NCBI RefSeq assembly: GCF_026230105.1 | Contig: NC_079476.1 | Coordinates: 24,852,559-24,916,558 of the forward strand | From: Diorhabda sublineata | Taxonomy: Eukaryota > Arthropoda > Insecta > Coleoptera > Chrysomelidae | DNA: 64,000 nt | Direction of reading: 5' to 3' | Part shown: piece after piece, positions 1-12,900 of the stretch | Position numbering within the stretch: position 1 is the first letter of the stretch | How the letters are laid out: each line of letters begins with the position of its first letter | Notes under the pieces: model-generated | Seen by the model: only the letters and a program-made list of their open reading frames with translations | Told to the model about the DNA's origin: nothing | The model's database searches: none | Made by a program: the position numbers and the translations under genes

Positions 1-1600
1 CCATTTCTTTACCTTTCAAGTGACCCTTGTTGGAAATTTAAAGATATGTCAATGTGATTTATTTTTTTTATCATTTCAAACCAGTGAAATGACGTGCATC
101 TAATCAATGCCGAATTATATTGTTCTACGGTACTGTTACTAGGATAATTGAACTTAATTTACGAATAAACCTCGTATAAAAAATTATATTACGAAAGTAT
201 ATGAATGTTTTTTTTTATTTTTGGTAAATTACAAGTGCCTTTTTTTAAATTGCTTATGTCAATAATAGAACGTCATGTGATTATTCTAGTAATTATGTTA
301 ACATAAAATATTCAAAAATTTATTTCGCTTGTTAATGTTGAAAACAGTTGAATCATTATAAACTGATCTAGTGTAATCACATTCCGTACGACCTAATTTA
401 CCGTTTTTACCAAGCTACAATTTTTAATGAAAAAAAAATTACTTAAACAACTTTTGTTAAATTTTAAACAAAAATAAATCGAATACTTTTACGAATTCAG
501 TTTTATTTCCATATCCTCGCTCATTTCGTCTCATTACTCCTCAATCTCCGATCCTCAACATTGAGAAGACATGACCCCGAAATTCTAATAGAAATAAATT
601 AATCTTCCAATTGATAACGTATTGTTCTTTTTTCATAAATGCACCGTTACCTAATCCATACATCGGCCTTACTGAAATGTTTAAACTACCTAAAAAATTT
701 TTAAATTTCAATAATTTTTTGGGTTTACTACGATAACCTGGACGAAGTGGAACGGGAAAGATCGTGGTCATGAGTATAGTGCTTAGTGTAAAGCATTAAT
801 AGTAGTAAGTACTTAAGACGCTTATTGTCCAACTGACTCTTTTGTTCATATTGACATCTTTGATTGAAAGAGTAGAGTATCATTCTTCGACTTATTTCGT
901 TCTTGTAGGATCCCTTCAAGAAACATTGATTTCGATAAGGGGTCGATTGAAGTGGTTGGTTTTCCTTCGAAGATTATTTTTTAATTCCAGATCATTAATT
1001 TATATTAGTTATGTTTATAGATAAAATGAAATAATGTGTATAATGAACATAAATTTTATTTTTTTAAAGCAATAATAATAAACATGAGCAGTACATAAAA
1101 TAATTTCAGGTCGCTAACGAAAACAATTTAAAAATATGAACTACTATAGTTTTTCGTTTATAATATGACAGTTGTATTTTCAATTTTAGTCGTAACAAGC
1201 TTTAAGAGAATATATAGCAAAAACCTAAATGGACATTTAAAAACATCATCTGCACACTTATTAATCTCAAGATTATAAAATCACATTTTTACATAGTTTT
1301 AAACATTAACAAATTTTTATCATATATATTTATTTGCAAAAATTTGAAAAAAAACACATTTTCTCATTCCCGGTGTGCATATTTGTTCTAAAACACAAAA
1401 TTTGAAACAAGTACAAGATACAAAAAAAAAGATGTATAAATGATCACATTGGTTACACAAAGTTACAAATAAATTACATTTTGAAAAAAAAACAATAGAA
1501 ATGACACAATTTTAAAATATAGTGCGTATAGATGCAGAATTGTGCTTCAGTTGAAGTTATTTTAATGAAAAAATAAATAAATACACCAAAACTCTTGGAA
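1..1600. other. Gene-free AT-rich DNA
   Basis: No supported gene. Two overlapping minus-strand frames at 541-919 (63-76 codons) have no recognisable features; the rest is A/T-rich with no clear repeats. Confidence 0.5.
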
Positions 1601-1619
1601 AATTGAATTGTAGTGATAC

Positions 1620-1854
1620 TTAACACGTTGACAGCCACGTTTCCTTTCAGTAAGCATTTTTATATATTAGTCATTTAACACGTTGACTGCAACTACGAAA
1701 TAATTACCCTACCCCTTCCAATGAGATTTTTTTACTTAATTCGCCAAGAAATAAAACATTTTGTAAGGGAAAAACATTTATTTAAATTAGTATTTCTATG
1801 ATTTAAAGCGATTAAATGAAATGGTGAAAATTGCCTTGGTAGTTAACGTATTAA
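1620..1854. mobile_element. piggyBac-type MITE(s) with TTAA ends
   Basis: TTAA at 1675-1678 is followed by CACGTTGACTGCAA; the inverted counterpart (TACGTTAACTACCAA on the other strand) precedes TTAA at 1851-1854. TTAA target duplication with such ends is typical of piggyBac elements. A second left end (TTAA at 1620, CACGTTGACAGCC) sits 55 bp upstream, suggesting a nested or duplicated copy. The interior is too short to code. Confidence 0.6.
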
Positions 1855-2089
1855 ATCTGGGAAAAATAATTTCTCATCTTTCCAACTAAATGTAAGATTG
1901 AAATAGTTTATATTATATTATTATAATTACTATTAGATGGTAGTCGTAGATAAAATCTTTCATCTCAAGTTGAAACAAAAATTATCATCCAAAAGAACAA
2001 AAATAAACATTTAATAACATTAATGATATAGTAAACACCGGAAAGGGGTGTGAGGTATCTAATATAATAAAAAACAGAAGAGTATTCAG

Positions 2090-3060
2090 AGATTGGCAAA
2101 TTGGAGTTATATCACCAATATTTAAAAAGGGGGGCAGTCAAGAATAACTACATAGTAACATATTTGCCAGAATTATAAAAAAACATTAGAACAACTATAG
2201 AAGAAACAGAGGTATAAAAGACACGAAGAAAGCAGGATGTTACATTTGGGTTTCAACGATCTTGAAAAAGCCTTCAATACAATAAATAGAGAAGATATTA
2301 CAACAGAAAGGAATAAATCAAAACTTAATTAAAAGCATTACTAGCAACAACAAAAATTATGTCAGAATAACATGAAAAATTAAGAATATTTGAAACCAAC
2401 AATGGGGTAAAAGAAAAATTTGCATATTGAGTCAATTGCTTGACATAATAGTCTTCAATGAAGATACAAAAGAAATTTGGAAAGCTATAAAGGAGAACAC
2501 TAGAAATAATGATGAAGTGACATTAACCAAAATATGTTACGCTAATGACATGGTTATATTTGCAGAAGACAAAGAAATCCCAAGATAACACTCAAAAAAT
2601 ACAGTATGAACACATAAATAAAACCAAGACTATGATCATTATCACAGAAATTAAGTTTAAATAGGAAATAAATAAAGAAAACACCTCAAATACCTCAGCT
2701 CAATGATATAGGGAAATGGAAAAATAGAGAAAGGAATAACAAAAACCATTTAACGAGATAAGAACATATTTTCCAGGGAAAAATGGAATAAGGATTAAAA
2801 TTATAAAAGAGTAGGCTCAGAACAGGGACACGGGACAAAGAAACAAACAACGAAAATGAAATTGATGAAGAAATGAAAATAGATGAGTAAGGAAAGAATT
2901 AAAAGAAAAAGACTAGAAGCCAGAATGGTAAGAACGAGAAACCAGGATGAACGAAATCAATCAAGAGACTTATAACTGAGGGAAGAAACTGAAAGAATTT
3001 TGGAATAAAGGCTCAAAGAAAAGAGAAAGTCTTACACCTCTAGAAGTAAATAGAGATAAA
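2090..3060 (+). mobile_element. Degenerate LINE reverse transcriptase remnant
   Basis: Frame-broken fragments on the plus strand resemble LINE reverse transcriptase: FNDLEKAFNTINRED near 2253-2295 (the conserved DFEKAFD block) and CYANDMVIFAED near 2535-2575 (a decayed YADD box), followed by the low-complexity segment typical of the region after the polymerase. No frame is intact. It lies beyond the 3' end of the Cep170-like gene. Confidence 0.6.
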
Positions 3061-3734
3061 GATTAAATAAGAAATTATGTGAAATAAAAAGTTTTGAAAT
3101 GGTAAAAAGGGTTGGCTCTTAAGAAAATGGCATTTTTTTGAAATTTTTCAAATTAAAGGAAAACATAAATTTTGACAGGACAATTAATTTAATAAATTAT
3201 TTGATTACATGAATAACGTGATGATATGCATAATATAAACACTAAAACTAAATATAAACAAAGCATGTGCATAGGTAATTACTCAGTTGCTGGAAAAAAC
3301 TTTCTATTAACCAGTTTTTTTTAACACAGATACTACATACGGATGAACATTATTTTTCTTGTTAGTTTTTTAGGTTAGAAAACTACAAGTAAATATCACA
3401 GTAAACAATGCTTGTTATAACCGTTTCGCCAAAAACTCCTAAAGACGAAAAAGAGTATTTTTGAGATCACTATAAAAATTAAGGAAACAAAAGGACGGTG
3501 ACAAATATTTAAAACTGTCTTAATTAATTAAAAGTATATTTCAAGAAAAAATACTTTTTTCGTATCACAGGAAGTTGTGGTTATAATGAAATATAATAAT
3601 GGATTTTTGTGATACAAAATATATATAATATTAAACGGTTAAAAATTTTCAAAACGATTTATCACACCTTAAGATTACCTATGCACATCATTTTTAACTA
3701 ACACATCACTAATCTAGTCATGGTGAAATTGGTT

Positions 3735-3902
3735 TTAATGTTGAATTCGTTCCCACAAAGTATGCCTCAAACTAGCCCTTGCCGGACTTAATTCGCAAGG
3801 ACTCGGCGTTGGTGGACTAAATCCCTCGTCGGCAGACAAAGTTAAATCTTCTTCTTCTTCCGAACTAATCAATTGTTCAAGAGCAGCTGTACCGTGAAAG
3901 CT
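3735..3902 (-). CDS. Cep170-like terminal exon
   Basis: After a TTTTTTAG acceptor the exon reads 55 codons from SFHGTAALEQLISSEEEE through FSPPTPSPCELSPARASL to WERIQH and a TAA stop (3737-3735). Phase 0 at its start matches the exon ending SVHRSQ, giving a smooth HRSQSFHG junction. Shifting the acceptor by two bases gives an early stop, which fixes the start. It could belong to an unseen intervening gene, but no other minus-strand gene is apparent. Confidence 0.7.
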   Translation of the reverse strand, partial: SFHGTAALEQLISSEEEEDLTLSADEGFSPPTPSPCELSPARASLRHTLWERIQH

Positions 3903-6900
3903 CTAAAAAATACCAGAAACCCAATGTTGGATAAATTCAAATATACAGACAATCATGAATCATGAGGGACTTTACATAGTTTTACCATAAGTAGAGTTCC
4001 CTCAGGAAGGATATTATGAGACTATTAAAAAAGGCGAGGTGCGATTAGCGCACGTGCATCGAGCGCACACTACCTGTCTCGAATCAGACAGTGATACAGT
4101 TTTTATACCTGCAAATGAGCGCTCGATGCACGCATTTACTAAAAATCCCTCTTCTTTATGAATTTACAGGGTGATTTGTAAAATTGACCATAAATTTCAA
4201 TCGCTCATTTGATTTATTACTAGACTTACTTAATTAGTATAAAGCTGCTTGTACACATAACCTTAAAAATATTTACACGTTATCCCAATACTCATAATTG
4301 ATAAAAAACAGTTATGGAATTTGTGAAAGTTTCATTTTATAGTCTAGTTTTATGTAGGAGAGAGTAATAAAACTAGATTTCCAACTCAAAATTTATTTCA
4401 TATAATTTTAATGAATGTACTTGAACTAATACAAGTTTTCGTTCTATTATTGGTCTTTTTAGCCAAAACTGTACACAAAAAAAATTTAGAGGCCAATATA
4501 AGATTACATAGCCGTATCATAAGATCTACAATTACCAATAAAGGTTAGAAATTTTATTTTATTTTAATTCCAAGAATTTTGGCAAGATGAAACTGTTACA
4601 AATAGGCTTTTTCAACTAATTTATCTACTGATTTAAATCCACCAACAGGAAAGACGCCCAGACTGAATCCGTTTGAACTAGTATGGGCACAGATAAGGGA
4701 AAAAGTTTCGAAAACATATAATTCTTTTGAAATATGTGACGTTGAACGCCCTATTTAAAATTATTCAAAAAACTTGTAACAACGAATGTAATCCAAACAG
4801 AGATACAACTTCTTGTAAATTGACTTACCTCCTAATGGGAATCCCCAGGATCTGTTAATAATCTGGATGGGTGATACAAACCGTCAGCTTCCTAACTTAG
4901 GGATTATTGTATTTATTGAGATTTATGGTATACACGATCCTAAAGGGGACCCACATATCATAGTTAACTGACTTCAAGTGTTCCTTAGATACTGAAGTTC
5001 AATAAACTTATCAAATTACGTACTTTATTTTATATAGATGTGACCTAATGACCCTACATATATTTTATTGAAACCAAGTTCAACTAAAAACTATTTTAAA
5101 GTAGTTTTATTGTTTTAATATAAAGAATATAGTCAATCATGATTGTTTAGCCCGAAGATACATTACACATCTTCTGATTCTTATTCTGATGAGCCCAGTA
5201 TGTCATAATATTTTTAACATAACTTTGGGAGAAATGAAGCATTTTAGAAAAATTTACACTTTTCAACTTCAAGCTGCCTGAAAGTTCTAATCTGGTCAAT
5301 TATGTGAAAGTATAAGTGTACATCCAATATATTCATATAACTTGTGATACGCCTATGTATTACGAATGCTTCATCATTTTATTAATCTCTCACTCATAAA
5401 AATAGACTATAGAATTTGTAATTGAAAAATAAATCGCGTGGTGTAAATATTTGGAAACTTGAAGAGTAATAAATAACAAAACTATTAAAATTAATTTTTA
5501 GCGACAAGATGTTTCACGTGGGTGATAAAAGAAATTAAAAAATAGAAAAGGATTTTTTTTAGTTTAAAGTTTTTTATGTCGAAGTTACGTCTCGTTTCTT
5601 TCTATTCATAAATAGCAAATTCTATCGTATTTTAAAAATATAAACAAAAAATATGTTAAAACTAATTGAATAGTATATTTAATATTTCAAATATATTTTG
5701 TATTATACAAATATACAGAGACAAACTGTTTGTATTGAAATTCGAAATATTCTTTGAAGTGTAGCAGTTAACTTGTACGTGTTAAAAAAAATCAGAATGT
5801 AACGGTACAGAAGACGAAGAATTCCGTCTCTATACGTTATAAAATTCCGGATAATAGCACAGATTAAAATTAGAATCAAAGGATTCTTCGATGGTTACAG
5901 TCTATAAATAATGCGCGTTAAAGAAATTTTTTTTAACTCAAAGCAATTTTGAAAAAATATGTTAAACTCTTCCGAAAACTGTTCAGTTCTATTAAAAAAA
6001 TCATTCTAAAACGATTACGTGTAGAATTTTGTATCGAAACGATATAAAAGAACAGTTTTTTTTGTAATATACGTTTGTTTTATAATTCCAAAGAACGGTA
6101 CGTAACTAGGGAGTTTTAAACGGACGTCGTTGTTTCAACATTCTAAGAAGTTGACCGTACTTCCTTAAAAATCGTCGCAATAATATTTTTTCATGTAACG
6201 AAGCGTTAACTTATACGAAACTAACCAGTAGCGTGACGATAATAAATTGAAATACCCAATTACGATTTCAAATAAAGATTATACAGTGCGAAACAAAAGT
6301 AATCGAACAGGTGGAACTAAAACAATCAACGTTTCAGCGAATCAACGAAGTTTATTTTATTCGCGGGCTAAATATTTGAATTGTAGTGTGATGATTTTAT
6401 ATCGAGCGTTCGTTTTACGTTTCTAAGTTGTTTCGGGTTAAGAAATATTCATGCTACATGACTTTCTTTACAAAGGTTGACCTCCAAACACCGATTAGAC
6501 TTTTCCATTGTTTACCTTTTTTGTTACACAATAAATTTATTGTTTAATAATTTTATGACGTTCTTGATTTCGGTTGTATATGTATTAAATAATCGATTCA
6601 CGTTTTCTACACATATACAAGTAATAAATAAAAATAATCGTGATATTATCAATTGTTTAGTCATCTTTTAATGAAATGCGTGCGTCACTAGACACGATGC
6701 GTACAAAATTGGCATCGAACATTCGCGTTGCAACTTGAACATTGAACAACGGCTAGAACCTGACCTAAACTTAAGGCCTAGACTGCACTACGGTTAAACC
6801 GCTGTGGTTTTTTATTCGCGTGAATTTGTGCCCCTAGAAAACTAATACAGGCGGCCGCACCTGCGGTTTTTTCCCGCGACTGATTTTAAAACCGTGATTT

Positions 6901-9900
6901 GCTACAAAATGGCTCGCGGGTAAAAACCGCGGCAAATTTGTAATCTGTAGAACTTTGTTGACGCGCACGCACTGGCGTAAACGCGGGCGGTTTTTTGGTC
7001 AGTATTCGGTAGACCGTAACAGACAGGCGCTCCTCTGGTGAAATACATTTGCGAAATTTTGTATCCATGAAGGTGATGTACATAATTTGTAAAATCTTAT
7101 CGAAGCTGGCTACTGACATCCTATAGTAATTAAAATATTTATCAGGATGGTCTCTTAAGCTTTGATACTTCTTATGAAAGAAACCTTTCTCAAATCTACG
7201 CCCAGTAAGTGGATGGATCCAATATTTTCGAAATTTGCGTTGACGTCTTCTTTTTCTATTTCTTATTATCAGAGCAACAACACATACTGCTACCTTGAAA
7301 TCCATCTTCAAACTGCGGGTCGTTTCGCGATTTTTTATCGTGGTGTGTGCGTCTGAAGCGGTTTCGCGGTTGTAGCGATTAACCGCTCGCTGAAAAAAAT
7401 CGTAGTGCGGCCTCAGCCTAAGGCGGGATTCCACGGAGTAAATTCGCGCCACTCTTTCAGCGAACCAGCTGAATGCAGTGGGGATGGACAGCGAACCAGC
7501 TGAGTGTCGCCGACCGCAATGAACGAGCTTGTAGTTGAAAAATGTGCAGTTTTGTATTCAACATTTAGTGCGAGTGAAATATTGAGCTAAGGAATAATCA
7601 CCAAGATTTTAAAAACCTATTACAAATGTCTGAAGAACAGTTTGATTATATCCTGGAACGTATTTTAAAATCAGACACCAACATGAGACAAGCTCTGAGC
7701 CCTAAAATAAAACTGCAAATTTAGCTATCACTTCTCTAATTCTTTTCGCTGCGGCCAATCTTAAATCTCTACCTTTGTAATCTTGGCAGTTAGAATCGTA
7801 GAAAAATCGTTCACTAGCATACAATTCTAAAAATTTAACTGTTTCTTTATCTTGTAACTTCACTACTCGAGTACCTGATGGCTCAGACATCTTGAAAACC
7901 TACTAAACAATCAGTCGCGTCGATTCGTCGGAGCCTGACTAGCAAGTGTCGTATTCGCGCCTGAAAATCAAACACGTTTGATATGGATTCATGGATTCTT
8001 CACGCTCCTGGCGGCTACTGAGGCAAACTCACTTCACATCGTTCAGACGGGTCGTCTTTCACGAATGTGTGAGCTACGCGAGTAGTGTGCCACGCCACGT
8101 GGAAACGGGGCTTTACCTAAAGAAATGAAGACATGACAAAAAATGTCAAATATTTAGAAAATGTGTTCCACCATATTAATTTCTATTTATATACAGATTC
8201 TTCATCCAACAATGTCTCGTTTGTTTAGTTATGTCACACGTTAAGGAAGTGGGAGGGGGTCGATCAAGTGTGACATTGTGTGATAAGAAAATTGGTCCTA
8301 ACTTTCGTGACGTCACGAAATTCAAACTATCGCTTTACGAAAACCTCAAAACAATTATATATGTGTAAATATAAGATACCAAACCGACTAAGCGCCCTTT
8401 GATAAATGCCGTAAACTATATTTTGCATCAAACTGTTACGAACTGGGTCCTTGGGCCGGCTCTGTCCAGCTACAATGGAATTTTAAAATTCGGCGAATTC
8501 GCGCGGCGCATTTGATTTGTTTTTTAATAAATGGCGGACGCGCCTTTGACGAACTTTTTATTACAGAAAGCGATTCACTACATTATTTCTTTTAAATAAT
8601 TTCTAAGAAAAAATCTATTTATTTCTTGTGATTCTTTTTGTTCTAGAATTTTGTAGAATTTAATGTGATACACAAATAAAGTCATGTAGTGTAGTAAGAA
8701 CGAATTAGTGAAAGTAATCGCAGAAATTATATGAGTAATATTTATAAGTAAATTAATGTAAGTTAAGTGTGTAAATAAATTAAGAACGTAAGAGACAGTG
8801 TTTATTAATTCGCCCCGCGAATAGAAATCTTATAAATAAGTACGAGAAACGTTATAATAGAAATCCACCAATAAACACAAGCAATTACATAAGAGGCAAC
8901 AAGATTTTTTCCCTATTGACTTTCCTCGAAAAATTGCTGCTAGACGTGCCAGAAAACTTCTTTGTGTGGATGTTGACGATGATGCTATATAAGATGTTGA
9001 TACAATTAATGTTCCTGACATTAACAACGCAAACGAAAGCGAAGTGGCTGCTATGCCAAATAATTTAAAGAATTGGATTCAAAGTTCAAGGAATCGACAT
9101 TATTAATTAATATAATTCTATCAATATTTTTTGTTTTGTTAATTTCTTTAACTAATTAATCGCTTTTGTTTTGTTAATTGCGCGAATTGGTGTTAATTTT
9201 ATTAAAAAATAATTTAAATGGAAATAGAACTGATTTCGGAACTGCTGTTTTCACAAAATAATTTCTAAATGTACCTAATTTACGAAATATGTGAAGGGGG
9301 GACGGGCGAAAAATGACCCCTTTTTCATAATGAGGTGATTCGTAATTCAGCCAATAGGTACAAGTGAAAATACAAAAAGAAGTACAACACAAAGTAATAA
9401 AAACCAAATCTGGAAATCTCATCCGACAAAAATAGTAAATTTCCCACACGAATTTACGTGACGGCAGTACATCACAATATGTACAATATATGAAACAACG
9501 CCCTCTAGCATCCACATTGCTAATTAATTTTGTATTGCTGAAAAAAAAACAATCCAAATTATGGTGGACCTAAAATTCTAAAATAGTTTCTACGTTTCTC
9601 GGGGCCACTATTCTTTGTTTTTATGATGTTTTTATTTGCCCACCCGGTAGGTTAATAGTCACTGTTAGGATTAGAGACTCATTGATCGATGATAGGAAAA
9701 GAATCAATTTGTATTTGATTAGTTAAAGTAATTCTTTTCAAAATTATTTGATTCCAGTTAATGTAATTTAATTTATTTCCAATCTTTTTGTATATAAAAT
9801 TAAAATACGATAGCAGACGAAAACATTTTGAAAGTAACTTGATGCTTGTCACGTCAATAGGATTGTTCAAGTTTCATCAGTTTAAAAAATAAATGCCATT

Positions 9901-12900
9901 TCAACCAAAGAACAATGATAATGTAAATTCCTATAGCGTTATTCATATATGAAAGTGATATTTTTGTTTCGAGAGGTGTGAGTGTAGTAAGCAGACTGTG
10001 TTAGTAGCAATAGTCCAGTGAAATTTGGTTTCATCCTATGATTTATTTATGATTTTCTAAGGAATTTCGTAATTTTGGCCATTGCACGGTTGCCACAAAT
10101 AAAAATCCCATAAGAAAAATGAACAATTCCTAACCTCAAATTTTATTTAATATTTTGTAGTCCATTTTAAAAACGATAATAACAAAGCTAGGTAAAGTAA
10201 GCAAGAAAAAGTGCTGTTGCTACCTAGCTTTTGGAGTTTGAGGGGCAGAAAAGAGCACCAAGGCGATAGTGGACCAATATCTGGATAGATATGATGAGTT
10301 AAGACATTAGTTTAGCAATAGAACTAGACGAGAAAACTTTGAGAATGGATGAAGAAACATTTGAAAAACTTCTGAGGAAAATAAAAACTAAAATAACTGA
10401 GAAATTCTTGGCGAGATCAGAAACTCATTTATTCTTGCAATTGCAAATTATTTTGCATAAAAAAATAAAAGCGAGATCATTGCAAATGAAAATTTGAAAG
10501 AGGTTGGTTGATAACGACAATAGAATGCAGAAGATCACAGGTACAATGTATTCTTCCGTATATTTGGCAGCATCCTGCCTTATTTTTTCGTTCTCAAGTT
10601 TTTCTTTGTCAAGTTTCGTGACCTTGGCTTGGTTTGTTTTGACTCGTTTTAATCGTACTTTCATTTTAGCTATGTTGTGACAGTATTGCGCTTCTGAATC
10701 TAGAGTTGATACAAATGTAATCAATCTGACGATTCTGAGTAAGCTGGTGATTTCCATGTGTAAATAAATAAGACAATCATTTCATTTTTTTTAACAAAAT
10801 CTTACAAAACTTTCCTCTCGTTTCTTACGCAAAGTTCCAAATCTCCTAGATCCTTTATCTACTTTGGCATTCAGATGTACCATAATAATAATTGTATATT
10901 GTTTTTAATCTTAAAAACAGTACAAAAACTGGAAAACGAAAACAAAGCACCGGAGGAAATTTGAGGATTAAAATTCTAGAATACTTTGTTATGTGTCGAA
11001 GAACCCAACAATTTCACTGGACTATAAAATATGTTAGTAGTGCAGTTTTTTTTAAATCTAACTTACGAAATAACATTATATAGTAAAACTTGATATTAGC
11101 TGTTGGTTCATTTGTCAGAAGTCACCATCTACCATATTATTTATCAAAGAGGACACCTAAATAAAAATAATAAGCGAAACGACATGCTAAAACGCACTAA
11201 AAATAGTAATTAAATTCGTCTAAATACAATCCACATTCTCACATTTTTGAATTTTGTACTTATATTCAAAATTTTAAAACTTGATTTTATATTCGAATCG
11301 GTCATTTGAAATCCACCTCATATCCAAAAAAAGTAAACTTTCCGGAAGCAAAACCTCATATATTTTTCGAATTTTTATATTTCTACAGGGGTTTCGTGAA
11401 CTAATTATACCAAAATAAAAACATTTTTGAAGATGTGTTGTTTCTCAAATGACTGACTAGAAGATAAGTTATCAGATATGAAACTAAAGGTAAAATAATT
11501 ATTAATAAAAATTATTATTTCATTTTTTACAGAATATGTACACAAATTTGGTTCAATGACATCCATATCGATAGTTGGTCAGTCATAAATTCACCCACAA
11601 TGTCTGCAGGTATACGAAGATGGTCCCAGAAGTAACTGGTCTGACCTAGAGATGGGGATTTTCGACGGTTTCAAGTCTGAAGACGCTAAGTTATTTAGTA
11701 ATTGGTCATCGTTATGTGATACTTTTATTTGAAAGATTTTAGCCCAACTAATATGAAAGCTGAACTAGTTACTACTCTTGATATGACTCTTCAATAAAAT
11801 ATTGGGTAGCAGAGTTTGACGAGGCCGAAGACAAACATCGCAGTGGTCTACCAAATGAGATGACGACAGAAGTGTTGAAGAAAATGCACAAAGCGTTACT
11901 GGATGATCGTAGAATGAAAGTAGGCGCGCTAGCAGACATAGTTGGCATTTCAAAAAGTGTGGTACATTGAAAATTTGGACATAAGAACGCTGTGCACAAG
12001 ATGGATGCCGCGTTTGTTCACAATGGAACAAAAACAGAGCCGTGAAGATGTTTCCATCGAGTTTTTGGTAATGTTTCACAGAAATAAAGCCATAGAAGGA
12101 ACGAAACACAATCGAACAATAAAAACAATGGATTGAAAAGGTAAAACCGGTTCTAAAGAAGGCAAGGGCAGTTACATCTGCAGGCAACGTCCTGGCATCG
12201 GTTTTTTGGGATGCGTGTTGGAAAATTTTCATTAACTATCTTGAAAAAGGAAAAACTATCAATAGAGGGTATTATGCTAACTTATTGCAGCATTTGAGCG
12301 AAGAAATCAAGCAAAAACAGCCGCATTTGACTAATAAGAATGCACAAGGTCACACATACGTTATTGCAACTGCAAATATTAATGAATTATAGCTTGAATT
12401 GTTACTTCATGCACCGTATTCTCCAGATTTCGCCCCTTGGAATGATTTTCTGTTATCAGACTTGAAAAAATGGTTTCGGTGGTCAAAGATTTTCCAGCAA
12501 TGAATAGGCAGTTAATGGCTATTTTGAGGAGCTTGATTAAAAAAAAGGATATCGAACTTATAAAACATCTTTGTTAGACCAGGTACTTCTGGGGCCATCC
12601 TCTAGGCGTTGAGTTTGATATGTACACAATTTTGCGGGTAGGCACTGATTGGAAATTCTGGTAAACCAAGTCAAAAATTTGTTGTAACATTGTTGTTTAT
12701 TTTTTTTAAACGTTTCAATTATTTGCATATTTTTTAAGTAAACGTACCAATTCACAATTATTTTCTAATTTCATTCGAATATATGGAACTACATCGTATA
12801 AATTGAAACATTTTTTAGTTTTTTAAATGAAATATGATACAAGATTTTTTCTATTACATAAAATAATTGAGCAGTTTATGGTATGATATCTCTAATTTGG

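Noticed and set aside
3901..3901. Alternative acceptor two bases downstream for the terminal Cep170-like exon (start at 3900)
   Set aside because: That frame hits a stop after seven codons, whereas the acceptor at 3904-3903 gives 55 open codons.
6283..6310. ACAGTGCGAAACAAAAGTAAT, like a Tc1 terminal repeat
   Set aside because: No matching inverted end was found nearby, so it cannot be called an element.
8431..8860. Possible solo LTR (TGTTACGAAC start, AATAAA-like signal, ACGTTATAA end)
   Set aside because: No target duplication, partner LTR or primer-binding site could be shown.
9174..9557. 127-codon minus-strand frame
   Set aside because: Composition is that of translated repeat DNA (includes the ACGCCCTCTAGCA phrase); no motif or gene context.
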